A stretch of 64,000 bases of DNA from Saprospiraceae bacterium (GTDB taxonomy: Bacteria > Bacteroidota > Bacteroidia > Chitinophagales > Saprospiraceae): the NCBI GenBank assembly GCA_028282725.1, contig JANQHF010000093.1, forward strand, positions 1-64,000. Reading direction: 5' to 3'. Under the pieces are notes generated by a model. That model was given only the letters and a program-made list of their open reading frames with translations. It was not told the DNA's origin and made no database searches. The position numbers and the translations under genes were made by a program. Below, piece after piece: positions 8,584 to 17,822 of this stretch (position 1 is the stretch's first letter; every line of letters starts with the position of its first letter).

Positions 8584-9865
8584 GAAGCTGCATCAATACC
8601 CGGCTGTTTACCGTGACTCCGGTTCGCAGACTTTCCCTGGGTTCCGGAAAATAGTAAGGTGAATGTAATCCTGGCAGTTCGCCTTGGTCAATCTTCTCCT
8701 GAGTCACTGTTCCTAGCCAATAAAGAATGGTGGGCACATCGTGTTCTGTTCTTCCATAACAGGCAAAATCCTCACCGACCATTTGAGGTTCGGCATATAC
8801 CACATTTTCATCTCCGATTGCTGCTCTTGCCCAATCACTGAACAAGGAGGTGAATTCAGGGTCGTTGTAATTAGCCGGAGTAAAATCATTGGGGATGATC
8901 ACTTCGGGCATCAATTCTTCTGGTAATCCTGCGGCAATCGCTGTTCCTCTGGCAATTTCTTTTAGCCGCTTATGAATGAGCAATCTTACTTCTTCTTTGT
9001 ATGTACGTACCGTGAGTTGTAATGTGACTTCATCGGGGATAATGTTGTGCTTTGTCCCCCCCTTGATGGCACCAACGGTTATGACAGCATCTTCAATAGG
9101 CTTGATATTTCTGCTGACAATCGTTTGAATTTCCATCACGATCATGCTGGCAATGACTACCGGGTCAATCGACATGTGAGGAGAGGCTCCGTGGGCACCG
9201 ATTCCTTTGATCGCGATATCGATGGTCTCAGTATTGGCCATGGTAAATCCTTCACTGATCCCAATCCGGCCCGCTTTGATCGTAGGATTGCAATGCAATC
9301 CCAGACCATAGTCCGGCACTCCGAATCTCTCGTACAATCCTGCATTGAGCATCATTTTGGCACCGGCACCGATTTCCTCCGCTGGTTGGCCGATCAACAT
9401 CAATGTGCCTGACCATTGATCCTTCACGGAAGCCATCGCCCGTGCAGTACCTAACCAGGTGGCCATATGCATATCGTGTCCACATGAATGCATGGTTCCA
9501 ACCTCTGCACCATTGTACATGATCATCTCCTGACTTTGATAATCCAGACCGGTCTTCTCATACATTGGCAAAGCATCCATATCAGTACGATACAGAATAA
9601 GTGGCCCGTCTCCATTATTAAGCATTCCGACGATTCCAAATCCACCCACACCTTCGGTCACTTCATAACCCACTTTTTTCAACTCGCCCGCAAGAATGCC
9701 GGCAGTCCTTTCTTCCTGAAGTGAGATCTCGGGATGTTGATGAATGTCCTTATAGAATGCAACAAGGTAGTCCAGATCGGATGCAATGTAGTCTTCGATG
9801 GTATTGATCGTGCCGGATAGCTGTATTAAAGATCCGGTGAGTAGTAAGGAATAAATAAAGTGCAT
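8564..9865 (-). CDS. M20 family metallo-amidohydrolase, exported
   Basis: The ATG at 9865 was preferred over the upstream start in the ORF track (9910) because it places a signal peptide (MHFIYSLLLTGSLIQLSG) at the N-terminus; the product is then 433 residues. Zinc-binding motifs of the M20D/amidohydrolase group are visible: RTDMDALP, MHSCGHDMH and GQPAEE, then the dimerisation-domain segment IGAHGASPHMSIDPV. Relatives hydrolyse N-acyl amino acids, hippurate or indole-acetyl-amino acid conjugates. The signal peptide suggests periplasmic action on external substrates. The 3' end overlaps the DUF6702 gene by 20 bases. Family is secure; exact substrate is not. Confidence 0.9.
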   Translation of the reverse strand: MHFIYSLLLTGSLIQLSGTINTIEDYIASDLDYLVAFYKDIHQHPEISLQEERTAGILAGELKKVGYEVTEGVGGFGIVGMLNNGDGPLILYRTDMDALPMYEKTGLDYQSQEMIMYNGAEVGTMHSCGHDMHMATWLGTARAMASVKDQWSGTLMLIGQPAEEIGAGAKMMLNAGLYERFGVPDYGLGLHCNPTIKAGRIGISEGFTMANTETIDIAIKGIGAHGASPHMSIDPVVIASMIVMEIQTIVSRNIKPIEDAVITVGAIKGGTKHNIIPDEVTLQLTVRTYKEEVRLLIHKRLKEIARGTAIAAGLPEELMPEVIIPNDFTPANYNDPEFTSLFSDWARAAIGDENVVYAEPQMVGEDFACYGRTEHDVPTILYWLGTVTQEKIDQGELPGLHSPYYFPEPRESLRTGVTVNSRVLMQLLKNSGG

Positions 9866-9937
9866 GATGAGAATTTTATCCAATATAGATAATCTATGGC
9901 AAGTGGTCAATCGAATTTGAAGATGTCCGCGAGTGCT

Positions 9938-10669
9938 CTATGTATTGATTAAACGCTCCAAAAGATCTCCGACATAAAATGCAACAAGTGCTGCAATCAT
10001 TCCCAAAATGAGGGTTTCAAGGATCTCCCTCAGGATAGGCATATCCGTAACATGGGCCTTAAGCATTCCAATGATAGCAAAACCTGATCCGGTCAGAATG
10101 GACGACCAGAAAAATGGCTGGTCTATTGAAATAAACGCGTAGTCTATGACATAGACAGTCAGGGGGATTAGTCCGACGGTTATAAATGAGCAATAGGTTA
10201 CGAAACCAATCCAAAGAGAGGATCTGGGTTCCCGGATCATTTGTAACTCATCTTTCATCATTACATCGACCCATCTGTCTTTGTCAGAGGTGATGGTTTC
10301 GACTATCTGCTCAAGAATTTCCCCCTCGAAACCTTTTGACTCATAGATTTCACGGACCTCTTGTCTTTCCGAATCCGGCATGTGTTCGATTTCCCAGTAT
10401 TCTTTCTGGCGATGTTTGCGATAGTTGTCTTTTTGAGATCGCGCAGATAAATAAGCACCAATTGACATTGCAAATCCGTCTGCAAATAAGTTGGCAAAAC
10501 CCAGAATGATGATAATTGCACTATTCAATTCAGCACCAACCGCTCCTGAGACCACGGCAAATGTAGTAACGCAGCCATCGATTCCACCATAGACAAATTC
10601 TCCCAGATAGGACTCTATCCGCTTTAAAAGGTGCGGCTTGGCAGACAGATCTTCGTATCGATCTTTCAT
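9938..10669 (-). CDS. VIT1/CCC1 family iron or manganese transporter
   Basis: The ORF track begins at a TTG (10735) inside the upstream gene; the ATG at 10669 (243 residues) avoids that overlap and is preferred. The core has the VIT1/CCC1 signature: [22 protein letters not shown] in the first membrane segment, then [22 protein letters not shown], a hydrophilic acidic helical region (about 85-155) and three further membrane helices. In plant VIT1 the cytoplasmic acidic helices bind transition metals, and Glu-rich stretches here fit that. The family moves Fe(II) or Mn(II) out of the cytoplasm. It is the last gene of the cytochrome oxidase operon, so a link to metal handling for heme-copper oxidase is plausible but inferred. 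Confidence 0.9.
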   Translation of the reverse strand: MKDRYEDLSAKPHLLKRIESYLGEFVYGGIDGCVTTFAVVSGAVGAELNSAIIIILGFANLFADGFAMSIGAYLSARSQKDNYRKHRQKEYWEIEHMPDSERQEVREIYESKGFEGEILEQIVETITSDKDRWVDVMMKDELQMIREPRSSLWIGFVTYCSFITVGLIPLTVYVIDYAFISIDQPFFWSSILTGSGFAIIGMLKAHVTDMPILREILETLILGMIAALVAFYVGDLLERLINT

Positions 10670-10710
10670 AGATTGGCTTAGAGGATTCCCGGAGTCCGCC
10701 GGGCGATAGG

Positions 10711-11037
10711 TCACTCTGAAATCTTCGAAGTACAACTACATTCCATGCACCGGGTACAACTTATTGTCGTTTTCGTATTCATATCCTTGAAATCCGTCAA
10801 TAGTGAAAACAACCTGGAAAGTTCTTTAGATGTATTTACATCTGAGTCAAAGACGAGTTTGGCATTTTGAAACTTTACCGTGGGAATGGAAGTAACCCTT
10901 TCCTTGATAATTGATTCGATGCTGTTGATCTCAATAACAGGAGTGCTCAAACCATTAAATTTGACAAATAACTCTATACTCTTCTTCACATAGTGATATT
11001 TTTCACTTCTCACCCCAATTATTTCAATAGCAGACAT
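10711..11037 (-). CDS. Thioredoxin-fold protein without CxxC, with C-terminal Cys cluster
   Basis: The 108-residue protein resembles the small thioredoxin-like family (Thioredoxin_3 or glutaredoxin-like): an opening strand AIEIIGV, a helix with [10 protein letters not shown], a strand [12 protein letters not shown] and the cis-Pro segment [16 protein letters not shown]. Where relatives have CxxC after the first strand, this protein has RSEKY, so the usual redox site is absent. Instead the C-terminus carries CTRCMECSC, five cysteines within about a dozen residues, which could bind a metal. It sits between the cytochrome c gene and the VIT transporter gene (24 and 41 bases), so it may serve copper or iron delivery to the oxidase; that is inference. 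The fold assignment is by pattern only. Confidence 0.6.
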   Translation of the reverse strand: MSAIEIIGVRSEKYHYVKKSIELFVKFNGLSTPVIEINSIESIIKERVTSIPTVKFQNAKLVFDSDVNTSKELSRLFSLLTDFKDMNTKTTISCTRCMECSCTSKISE

Positions 11038-11061
11038 AGTTATACTTTACCTCTCAAAAAA

Positions 11062-11577
11062 TCATTCTTTTACACCTTGAGCCATATCGGTGACAAATGT
11101 CATATAATACAATACGATGATGAACAGAATAACAAAAACCGTAAATGGGATCCAGAAAAAGTAGTTGTCAAATTGCAGTTGGATATTGGCAGCAACCGGT
11201 GATGGTTCGGGTCTTGCAATCGGATTATCTGACACTGCCTTTGGTTGGCTTTCAGACCGAATGTAGGACATGATACTGCTGAATTCAGGAACGCTCAGAT
11301 TTTGATTGGGCATGAGGATTTGATTATATTCCGAAAACAAAGCTACTGCCGCCGTATCTCCTGCTTCAATCATGGCTTGTGAACCATTTATAAAATTGAA
11401 TAACCAGGTGCTATCCCGTTTTTCATGAATATTTTTCAGGGCCGGTCCTACCAATCTTTGATCGATATTATGACAGGCCTTACACTTATTTCTGAATAGG
11501 GTCTTACCATCCAATTCCTCCTGTCCGGAAAGGTGGAATGGAATAATGAAAATGATTATAAGAAGGATTCTATTCAT
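11062..11577 (-). CDS. Membrane-anchored c-type cytochrome
   Basis: Start at the ATG 11577; the ORF track begins three codons earlier at TTG. The 171-residue product has a signal peptide (about 1-18), one heme-binding CKACH at about residues 32-36, a likely axial Met in ILMPNQNL and a C-terminal transmembrane helix (about 137-162). It is therefore a monoheme cytochrome c facing the periplasm and tethered at its C-terminus, well placed to feed electrons to the CuA site of subunit II encoded in the same operon. The gene follows the Sco gene by nine bases. Confidence 0.92.
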   Translation of the reverse strand: MNRILLIIIFIIPFHLSGQEELDGKTLFRNKCKACHNIDQRLVGPALKNIHEKRDSTWLFNFINGSQAMIEAGDTAAVALFSEYNQILMPNQNLSVPEFSSIMSYIRSESQPKAVSDNPIARPEPSPVAANIQLQFDNYFFWIPFTVFVILFIIVLYYMTFVTDMAQGVKE

Positions 11578-11586
11578 TTTACTCAA

Positions 11587-12189
11587 TTATTTCAATTTGG
11601 AGATGGTTCTTAGAATCTGGCTGTCCGCATGCTCAGCCGTGCCATTTACAAAGTTTCTGATTTTCCCGTTTTGATCGATGACTACAATGTTTTCCGAGTG
11701 AATGAAATCATATTCATCACCGCCACCATCCGTGGCCGAAATCAGGAATGATTTTCTTGCAAGCCGATACAGGTCTTTCTTATCACCTGTTAAGAGCTGC
11801 CATGAACTATGGTCGACATTGAAATTGGACAGATAATTATAAAATTTCTCTGGCGTATCCCGTTTTGGATCAACAGTAAGACTCAGTAGAATAATATCTT
11901 CTTCAGACCGCACCACATCATGAACTGACTGCATATTCCTCATCATTTTTGGACAAATTGATGGACAACTCGTGAAAAAATAGTTGACTACCCATATTTT
12001 CCCTTTATGTTGTTCTGAGTGAAAAGTGGTTCCCAATTGATTATCAAATGAGAAGGATTCGATTTCGTGCCCTTCCACTCCGTAGACAGGCAGGGGATAC
12101 ATCTTTTCGTCAATGTAGTCAAGTGCATAGTAGCCAACACCGGTAAATGCCGCAATGACCACAAGAGCTATGAATGTGTAATTCTTCAT
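11587..12189 (-). CDS. SCO1/SenC family copper chaperone
   Basis: The 200-residue protein has an N-terminal membrane anchor (about 5-25) and a thioredoxin-like domain with the copper site CPSICP (Cys75, Cys79) and a distal His in DFIHSENIVV (about 165). Sco proteins load copper into the CuA centre of cytochrome oxidase subunit II. The start ATG (12189) overlaps the stop of the subunit I gene as TGATG, which indicates translational coupling and fixes the start; the ORF track begins one codon earlier at TTG. Position between oxidase subunit I and cytochrome c genes supports the assignment. Confidence 0.95.
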   Translation of the reverse strand: MKNYTFIALVVIAAFTGVGYYALDYIDEKMYPLPVYGVEGHEIESFSFDNQLGTTFHSEQHKGKIWVVNYFFTSCPSICPKMMRNMQSVHDVVRSEEDIILLSLTVDPKRDTPEKFYNYLSNFNVDHSSWQLLTGDKKDLYRLARKSFLISATDGGGDEYDFIHSENIVVIDQNGKIRNFVNGTAEHADSQILRTISKLK

Positions 12190-13889
12190 CAATCGTTACT
12201 TTCATACAATTCTAAAGGAGTCGGGTTGTTGGGATCAAATGGTTTTGCTCCCGGCCCGGTCAATTTTGCGATATCCCTGAATACCGGGATATAGGCTACA
12301 AGGATGACAAAGATCATGATCACAACCCAAGGCTTAAAGCTGTCGAGCAAGGGTATTCTCTTCTCGTCGTGCAATACTTCGTAAGCCGGGAATCGAATGG
12401 CTTGTTCTTTGGTCTTCTTTGTAAAGATCAAATCTATGAGTACGATGAAAAACAATCCTGCCGAAGCAAATAGGATCACACCACCCAAGACGGTGATACC
12501 TGTGGTCATCACCCAGTCCGGTCTGAATAATGGACTTTCGGGATCCAGGTAGGACATTCCCATATTGGTACGCCGCGGTTCTCCCAGGAGTCCCCCGGCC
12601 ATCAGACCAGTGGAAAAGATGAGCATGCCGACCATCCATATATGAGGGACGATGGTTGCTATCCTCTTCAACCTGATTTCCTTGCCGGAAAGCTGCTCGT
12701 ACATGTAGAGCGTCATTCCGATGATGCCGAGATATACCGGACCCGCGACTGTCATATGAAAATGACCAGGCATCCATGCGGTATTGTGTACCACATTGTT
12801 TAAGGAGTAACTGGCGTTTACCAGACCGGTCAGACCACCAAATATGAACAATATCAGTCCACAGATGAGATATGCAAACAGGTATCTTTCCTTATCAAAG
12901 TACGGAAGTCTGAACATCCAGCCAAACCAACGGCCTTTTCTGTACCCCCGAGCCCAACTTGAATATTCCAAAGAAGCGGCTATGGTAAATGCGGTGATGA
13001 AACTTGGGACGGCCACACCATATGTCAAAATGGATTGAAACAACTTCATGCCTCTCGTAATACTGGGTTCGCCAAATTGATGATGAACACCAATAGGGAC
13101 AGAGAGTATGAGGAACAAGAAAAAAACGAGTCTCCCTGCATTATCCGAATAGAGTTTGCCACCCGCCAACTTGGGTAACATACTGTAGTACATAAGGTAG
13201 ATGGGCAAGAGCCAGAAATAGACCAGGGCATGCCCGAAGAACCAAAACAGGGTCCTTGAAAGCGGGATATTGATCGTCTCTACCCATCCAATGGACCAGG
13301 GCAGTAACATCACAAGTAATTCGTAGGCCACAGGTAAGGTACAAATCTGCCATATCGTAAAATTCACAAGAGTCGCGATTACAGGCAAAGGAGTCTTTCT
13401 TTCCTTGTTTTGATTTTTCCATTTCCTGTACATGGGTATCCAACCCCAGAAGGCCACCCATGATCCGACTGCCAATAAGGCAACGCCAACATAAAATGCA
13501 GGGTGTGCTTTCAATGGAGGATAGAAAGTATAGAGCACCGAAGCTTCTCCTGACAGCATCGCTATTGCAGCAAGCAAGGTGCCGACAATCATTAGAATGG
13601 CGGAAATCCAACCAATCTTGAGGTTGATCTTCATTTTTAAGTAGTAAGCCATACAGGCATGGCCAAATGCCACAGCAAAAAATGTAGTCAAAACAATAGC
13701 ATTGATCACTCCGTGTAATGTCAATCCCTGATAGTAATCAAGCGCAGCAAACGACGCTTGTGAGATCATCCCCGATCTGTACAGGGTCTGTAACAAACCG
13801 TGATAAATACCAAGTGATAACAGTACAATTGGAACGGATAGCAGGAGCAGCAGTAATCTCTTTTCTGATTTGTTTATATCTAGTTGCAT
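12189..13889 (-). CDS. Cytochrome c oxidase subunit I, class B (ba3-type)
   Basis: The 566-residue, roughly 13-helix protein carries all heme-copper oxidase ligands: His in LTLHGVINA (about 59) and His in GHFHM for the low-spin heme, the other GHFHM His for the high-spin heme, HH in VHHQF for CuB, and FGHALVYFWLLP, where His and Tyr four residues apart form the cross-linked CuB ligand pair. The HxxxYFWLLP form and the lack of the class A D-channel motif fit class B (ba3) enzymes, which have high oxygen affinity and one proton path. It catalyses four-electron reduction of oxygen with proton pumping in the inner membrane. It follows subunit II by 13 bases and is coupled to the Sco gene. Confidence 0.95.
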   Translation of the reverse strand: MQLDINKSEKRLLLLLLSVPIVLLSLGIYHGLLQTLYRSGMISQASFAALDYYQGLTLHGVINAIVLTTFFAVAFGHACMAYYLKMKINLKIGWISAILMIVGTLLAAIAMLSGEASVLYTFYPPLKAHPAFYVGVALLAVGSWVAFWGWIPMYRKWKNQNKERKTPLPVIATLVNFTIWQICTLPVAYELLVMLLPWSIGWVETINIPLSRTLFWFFGHALVYFWLLPIYLMYYSMLPKLAGGKLYSDNAGRLVFFLFLILSVPIGVHHQFGEPSITRGMKLFQSILTYGVAVPSFITAFTIAASLEYSSWARGYRKGRWFGWMFRLPYFDKERYLFAYLICGLILFIFGGLTGLVNASYSLNNVVHNTAWMPGHFHMTVAGPVYLGIIGMTLYMYEQLSGKEIRLKRIATIVPHIWMVGMLIFSTGLMAGGLLGEPRRTNMGMSYLDPESPLFRPDWVMTTGITVLGGVILFASAGLFFIVLIDLIFTKKTKEQAIRFPAYEVLHDEKRIPLLDSFKPWVVIMIFVILVAYIPVFRDIAKLTGPGAKPFDPNNPTPLELYESND

Positions 13890-13902
13890 AGTCTGATAGA
13901 TC

Positions 13903-14355
13903 TTATTGTTGATTGGGATAGTTTACAATGATTTCGGCACGCATATGCTGATGCCCCGATCCACAGTATTCATGACAGACGATCTCGTACACTCCGGGTT
14001 CGTCAAACTTCGCAGTAGCCTTGTTTATTCCTCCCGGGACGGCCATCATGTTCAGGCCCTTTTGAGCGATGTGAAAGCCATGTACTACATCGCTTGAAGA
14101 GAGGTAAAAATCTACTTCTGCACCTACGGGGAAGTACATTTCACTTGGCTCAAAACTCCACATTTGAGATTTGACAAAAACCTGGTACAAGTTGTCATCG
14201 ATTTGTTTGATTTGTGGCTCCGTAAAGGATTCATCGTAAGGGATGCATTCAGGAAGGTCGATTGCATATTTATTGACCGCTCTTAACACCGATACCAGAA
14301 ATATGACCAATATCACTCCTGTAAAGGCAAGAATGCGCAATTCATATTTATCCAT
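13903..14355 (-). CDS. Cytochrome c oxidase subunit II (CuA), ba3-type
   Basis: The 150-residue protein has one N-terminal transmembrane helix (about 8-27) and a cupredoxin domain with the CuA ligands: His in VVHGFH, then CHEYCGSGHQHM giving two Cys, His and Met. Class A subunit II normally has two membrane helices and is longer; one helix is typical of ba3 oxidases, in which the second helix is supplied by subunit IIa. That small subunit is encoded immediately upstream. The protein accepts electrons from cytochrome c on the periplasmic side. Confidence 0.95.
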   Translation of the reverse strand: MDKYELRILAFTGVILVIFLVSVLRAVNKYAIDLPECIPYDESFTEPQIKQIDDNLYQVFVKSQMWSFEPSEMYFPVGAEVDFYLSSSDVVHGFHIAQKGLNMMAVPGGINKATAKFDEPGVYEIVCHEYCGSGHQHMRAEIIVNYPNQQ

Positions 14356-14365
14356 AATTTAACTC

Positions 14366-14497
14366 TTAGCTCTGTGAAATCATTAAAAAGTAAATCCCGT
14401 ACCATATGATTGCGGTAAGGATCATTAAAGCAATGAAGAAGGCGATTGCTCCGACAGGTACAAATTTTTCGGTTGAAGCATCATTTTGATCAGCCAT
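14366..14497 (-). CDS. Cytochrome c oxidase subunit IIa (small membrane subunit)
   Basis: This 43-residue frame is too short for the ORF track. Read on the minus strand from ATG 14497 it starts MADQNDASTEKFVPVGAIAF, continues as one hydrophobic helix and ends YFLMISQS before TAA at 14366. The charged N-terminus, the F-x-PVG entry to the helix and the position 10 bases before the subunit II gene match the CoxIIa/CbaD-type subunit that replaces the missing helix of subunit II in ba3 oxidases (about 34-50 residues in known cases). It is the first gene of the oxidase operon. An alternative is an unrelated leader peptide, which is unlikely given the coding pattern and location. Confidence 0.8.
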   Translation of the reverse strand: MADQNDASTEKFVPVGAIAFFIALMILTAIIWYGIYFLMISQS

Positions 14498-14659
14498 AGC
14501 ATAAATTTGCCTCAAAGATTATCAACGACGATTGTTTGTCTGATGACTCTTCTCAACCCCTCAAATGATATTCATCATCTATTTGGTCGGGCTCACAACA
14601 GGACCCAATTTCATCCGATCCAAGCCCTTTGGGAAAAGAATTATCTTGGCACAAAAATT

Positions 14660-15016
14660 ATGAGCACTCCTCATTATTCTCCTTCAATCCAATCGGGAGA
14701 CCTCATCTTTACTTCAGGTCAGCTCCCTCTGTTGGACAGGGTGACAAAGAAAACACCAGATGGAATCATGGCCCAGACTCGACTCGTCCTTGACAAAGTA
14801 GAAAACATTCTCAGGGAGTACGGGCTGACGAAACGCAACATCGTTAAGACGACGGCATTTATCACTGACATAGAATCTTGGGAGGAAGTCAATGAGATTT
14901 ATGCGGAATTCTTTGGCGATTATAAGCCTGCACGTTCTATTATACCGGTATCTGATTTGCACTTTGGATGCCTTATAGAATTAGAGGCGATTGCCAGCAC
15001 ATCTATACGGGATTAA
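14660..15016 (+). CDS. RidA family protein (enamine/imine deaminase-like)
   Basis: The ATG at 14660 is preferred to the ORF-track start (14486), because RidA homology begins at [20 protein letters not shown] and the longer frame would run into the divergent subunit IIa gene. The 118-residue product has the RidA core: [10 protein letters not shown], the helix [26 protein letters not shown] and the catalytic Arg in [12 protein letters not shown], plus a late Glu in LIELEAIA. RidA proteins hydrolyse reactive 2-aminoacrylate-type intermediates made by PLP enzymes. It is a cytoplasmic form, unlike the lipoprotein relative at 7459. TATCTTGG at 14642-14649 is a one-mismatch -7 box, so the mRNA may be nearly leaderless. 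Confidence 0.88.
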   Translation: MSTPHYSPSIQSGDLIFTSGQLPLLDRVTKKTPDGIMAQTRLVLDKVENILREYGLTKRNIVKTTAFITDIESWEEVNEIYAEFFGDYKPARSIIPVSDLHFGCLIELEAIASTSIRD

Positions 15017-15069
15017 TATTTGATCTCTGGTGGAAAGATTTTTTCTTTGTGCATCCAAATTGTATTCAG

Positions 15070-15792
15070 ATGGGTAGAATGTTTGAAGTAAGAAAGGCGA
15101 GCATGTTTGCGAGATATGATCGCATGGCCAAACAGTTTTCCAGAATCGGGAAAGATATAGTCATAGCTGTCAGGCAAGGTGGTCCTGATCCGGATAACAA
15201 TCCGGCACTTCGAAGATGTATTCAAAATGCCAGGGGGGTCAATATGCCAAAGGACAAGGTTGAGTCGGCCATTAAGCGTGCCTTGGGCAAGGACACTTCT
15301 GATTATGAAGAAATCATGTACGAGGGATATGCACCCCATGGAGTCGCCATCATTATAGAGACAGCAACGGACAACCCGATCAGGACAGTGGCCAAGGTCA
15401 GGGCGGTATTCAATAAGGGCAACGGGAGTCTGGGAACGAGTGGATCGGTTAGTTTTCAATTTAAAAAGATGGGTGTGTTTCGCTTGAATCCGGAGGGAAT
15501 TGCAGCGGAAGAACTCGAGCTGGACCTTATTGATTACGGACTTGAAGAAATGGGAGAGGGTACGGATGAAGATGGAAGCGAGGTCCTGATCATTCGCGTC
15601 CCTTTTGACGAATTCGGAAATATGCAACGTGGATTGGAAGAAAAAGGATTAGAACCCAAGTCTTCCGAATTGGAATGGATTCCACTCAACTTAGTGAATC
15701 TGGATTCTGAGAAAGAAGAAGAAGTTCTTAAACTGATCGGTAAGATGGAGGAAGAGGAAGATGTGCAAAAAGTTTTTCACAATTTGAATTAA
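15070..15792 (+). CDS. YebC/PmpR family transcription/translation factor
   Basis: The ATG at 15070 was chosen because YebC proteins start MGRxFEVRKA; the ORF track starts 34 codons too early. The 240-residue protein has the usual sequence blocks: the N-terminal helical domain with [13 protein letters not shown], the strongly conserved [32 protein letters not shown], and the later [14 protein letters not shown] and [17 protein letters not shown]. YebC proteins were described as DNA-binding regulators, and some members act at the ribosome to relieve stalling at polyproline stretches. Which applies here cannot be told. It lies 53 bases after the RidA gene. Confidence 0.95.
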   Translation: MGRMFEVRKASMFARYDRMAKQFSRIGKDIVIAVRQGGPDPDNNPALRRCIQNARGVNMPKDKVESAIKRALGKDTSDYEEIMYEGYAPHGVAIIIETATDNPIRTVAKVRAVFNKGNGSLGTSGSVSFQFKKMGVFRLNPEGIAAEELELDLIDYGLEEMGEGTDEDGSEVLIIRVPFDEFGNMQRGLEEKGLEPKSSELEWIPLNLVNLDSEKEEEVLKLIGKMEEEEDVQKVFHNLN

Positions 15793-15840
15793 CAATTCAA
15801 AATTCACCACATTTAATCATTTAATCATTCAATCAGCGAG

Positions 15841-16254
15841 TCAGATCTTGGCTTTTGAATAATTATGCTTTTCAACTGGGGTACCGTTCACTCTATTGAG
15901 CATAGCCATCTGGCCGATATGGGTGAGTGCATCGGAAATTGGGCCTTGGGTGATCCTGAGCATTTGATCCCTGGAAATTTCGCTGTACCGTATCGTGTCT
16001 TTCAGATCATTCAGACTTGCATAGAAGAGTTGGACTTCCTCTTCCCAACCAGACATTTCTGCCATTTGTGTCATCTGTCCGGTTAGAATTTTTTTGGCGT
16101 AGTATATGAGACCACGCATGTGATATAGGATCTGCAGAGGTGTTCTGACTCCATAGCCAAGATAAAATTGCGGGTAATCGTCACCGATTTCAGCAGTGAC
16201 ATGATCAAAACGATACCTGATGGTAACTAACAAGTGTACAAGGACCTCCTTCAT
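15841..16254 (-). CDS. DinB-like family protein
   Basis: The 137-residue protein is mainly helical. A His in the second helix (QILYHMRGLIYYAKKIL) and the late motif DALTHIGQMAMLNRVNG match the DinB/YfiT four-helix bundle with three metal-binding His, although the order is close to the DinB_2-like variant. Members include thiol-dependent S-transferases and many uncharacterised stress proteins. It is convergent with yebC and lies 11 bases upstream of the stop of the next leftward gene. The family is likely but the activity is unknown. Confidence 0.7.
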   Translation of the reverse strand: MKEVLVHLLVTIRYRFDHVTAEIGDDYPQFYLGYGVRTPLQILYHMRGLIYYAKKILTGQMTQMAEMSGWEEEVQLFYASLNDLKDTIRYSEISRDQMLRITQGPISDALTHIGQMAMLNRVNGTPVEKHNYSKAKI

Positions 16255-16265
16255 AAAATGTGATT

Positions 16266-17813
16266 TTACTGATTAGAAGCGCTGGCATTTACATCTCCCA
16301 GCTTATATGCTTTTATATCCAAATTAGTCGTGAAGTCAGCTATGTTTACCTGATCAGGGCTAAAATTCCACACTGGCTGATTATTAAAACTGTGCGTGTT
16401 ATTCAGGATCACATTTTTAATTACGACGAGATCCGTCGCCGAAACACTGCCACTTTGATTCACGTCCGCTATGAGTTCCTGCAGTGGATTCACAAAAGGT
16501 CTGATTTGCAGTATATGGTTGGTTATGACGACTAAATCCAAAATGCTGAGTCCTTCGGCTGCGGGTGCATCCTTGGAAAATTCGAGGACAGCTTGTGGAT
16601 CTGTAGTTGAAATGGTGAAATTACCATTGTTATTTGTTGAGCCCAACAGGTTTCCGGTACGGCGTTCTATAACTTCGACACCGGATATACCCTGATTAAA
16701 AATATTCGTTATCCGTCCGGCGATCGTAATGGATGGAGGGCCATCGACACCATCACAATTCTCGTCAACTCCGTTATCCGGTATTTCAGTGATTCCGGGA
16801 TTGATATTCGCATCATTGTCGTTACAATCTTCGTCTGAATTGAAGCCGTCATTATCCTCATCGATGATCAATACATTGCCGTCACAATCCTCGTCCACGT
16901 CATTGTTGGGAATTTCTGATGCACCGGGATTTGACTGTGGATCGTTATCGTCGCAGTCCTCATCCGAATTGAAACCATCATTGTCATCATCGATCACAAG
17001 TATGACACCATCACAATTCTCATCGATGTTATTGTTGGGAATTTCAACACCATTGGGTTTGATGGTCGCATCAAAATCATCACAATCTTCATCGGAGTTA
17101 AAGCCATCCATATCGACATCTATCATTTGTGCCACCCCGTCACAGTCTTCGTCGATGTCGTTGTTGACTATTTCCATTTGACCGGGATTTACATCCGGAT
17201 TCATGTCGTCGCAGTCGACGTCTGAATTAAACCCATCTCCATCCTCGTCTGCCGTCTCGGGAATTTGCATAGTCATTGTTTTAAAGATGACCTTATCTCC
17301 TGACGAACTTCCATTATTATTTGCCAGGACAGCTGCAGCATACAAGGTCAGAGAATCGGTGGTAAATGATGAAGGAGTTTCCCACCGGGCCGTATAATTC
17401 ACCTGGGTCTGCCCATTAAAAAATTTTGCTCCGAAGTGTTCAAAATAATTCTTGCCACTATTATTGGATACTCTTGAATCAGTCCCGGGCATTGAGAATG
17501 TTCCGACATTGACTATGTTTCCATTTTCGTCGCCTACGCCCACCAGTTGAAACCCACCTCTTTGTGGTGCCCCGTCGTCAACCACGAGACTTACTGTAAT
17601 ATTGAAAGTCTGGGATGCTACCGCAGCAGCCGGAAATCCAACGAGCTCAATATGACCATCAAAAGCAGTACTGTTGCCATGACATCCTATGTCCGAGCAG
17701 GTGCGTTCACCGGGTGCTCCTGTTCGCCCTGGAGGAGGAGTCGATGAAAAGGACAACAGCAAGATCATAGCGATACAGCTGAATGACCAAAACAATAACC
17801 GTTGACGTTTCAT
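16266..17813 (-). CDS. Secreted protein: choice-of-anchor V/reeler-like domain, four MopE repeats, dockerin-like module
   Basis: The 515-residue protein has a signal peptide (about 1-24), a beta-sandwich domain (about 28-185) with the conserved start [18 protein letters not shown], four acidic repeats of about 44 residues (about 190-365; [11 protein letters not shown] then EIPNN-DENCDG) of the MopE/metal-binding type, and a C-terminal module. That module consists of a small beta-sandwich ([20 protein letters not shown]) and a dockerin-like pair of helices with calcium loop [14 protein letters not shown], ending [12 protein letters not shown]. The CSDIGCH motif (C-x4-CH) resembles a c-type heme site with one extra residue; heme binding is not established. 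No T9SS sorting domain is visible. The next gene downstream of its promoter side, 17823, has the same C-terminal module, so the pair likely arose by module sharing. Confidence 0.82.
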   Translation of the reverse strand: MKRQRLLFWSFSCIAMILLLSFSSTPPPGRTGAPGERTCSDIGCHGNSTAFDGHIELVGFPAAAVASQTFNITVSLVVDDGAPQRGGFQLVGVGDENGNIVNVGTFSMPGTDSRVSNNSGKNYFEHFGAKFFNGQTQVNYTARWETPSSFTTDSLTLYAAAVLANNNGSSSGDKVIFKTMTMQIPETADEDGDGFNSDVDCDDMNPDVNPGQMEIVNNDIDEDCDGVAQMIDVDMDGFNSDEDCDDFDATIKPNGVEIPNNNIDENCDGVILVIDDDNDGFNSDEDCDDNDPQSNPGASEIPNNDVDEDCDGNVLIIDEDNDGFNSDEDCNDNDANINPGITEIPDNGVDENCDGVDGPPSITIAGRITNIFNQGISGVEVIERRTGNLLGSTNNNGNFTISTTDPQAVLEFSKDAPAAEGLSILDLVVITNHILQIRPFVNPLQELIADVNQSGSVSATDLVVIKNVILNNTHSFNNQPVWNFSPDQVNIADFTTNLDIKAYKLGDVNASASNQ

Positions 17814-17822
17814 GTCAATTAT

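Noticed and set aside
16729-17181. Ser-rich plus-strand ORF of 150 aa
   Set aside because: It is the antisense reading of the acidic MopE repeats (Asp/Glu codons read as Ser/Leu) in the 16266 gene; no start context and no independent support.
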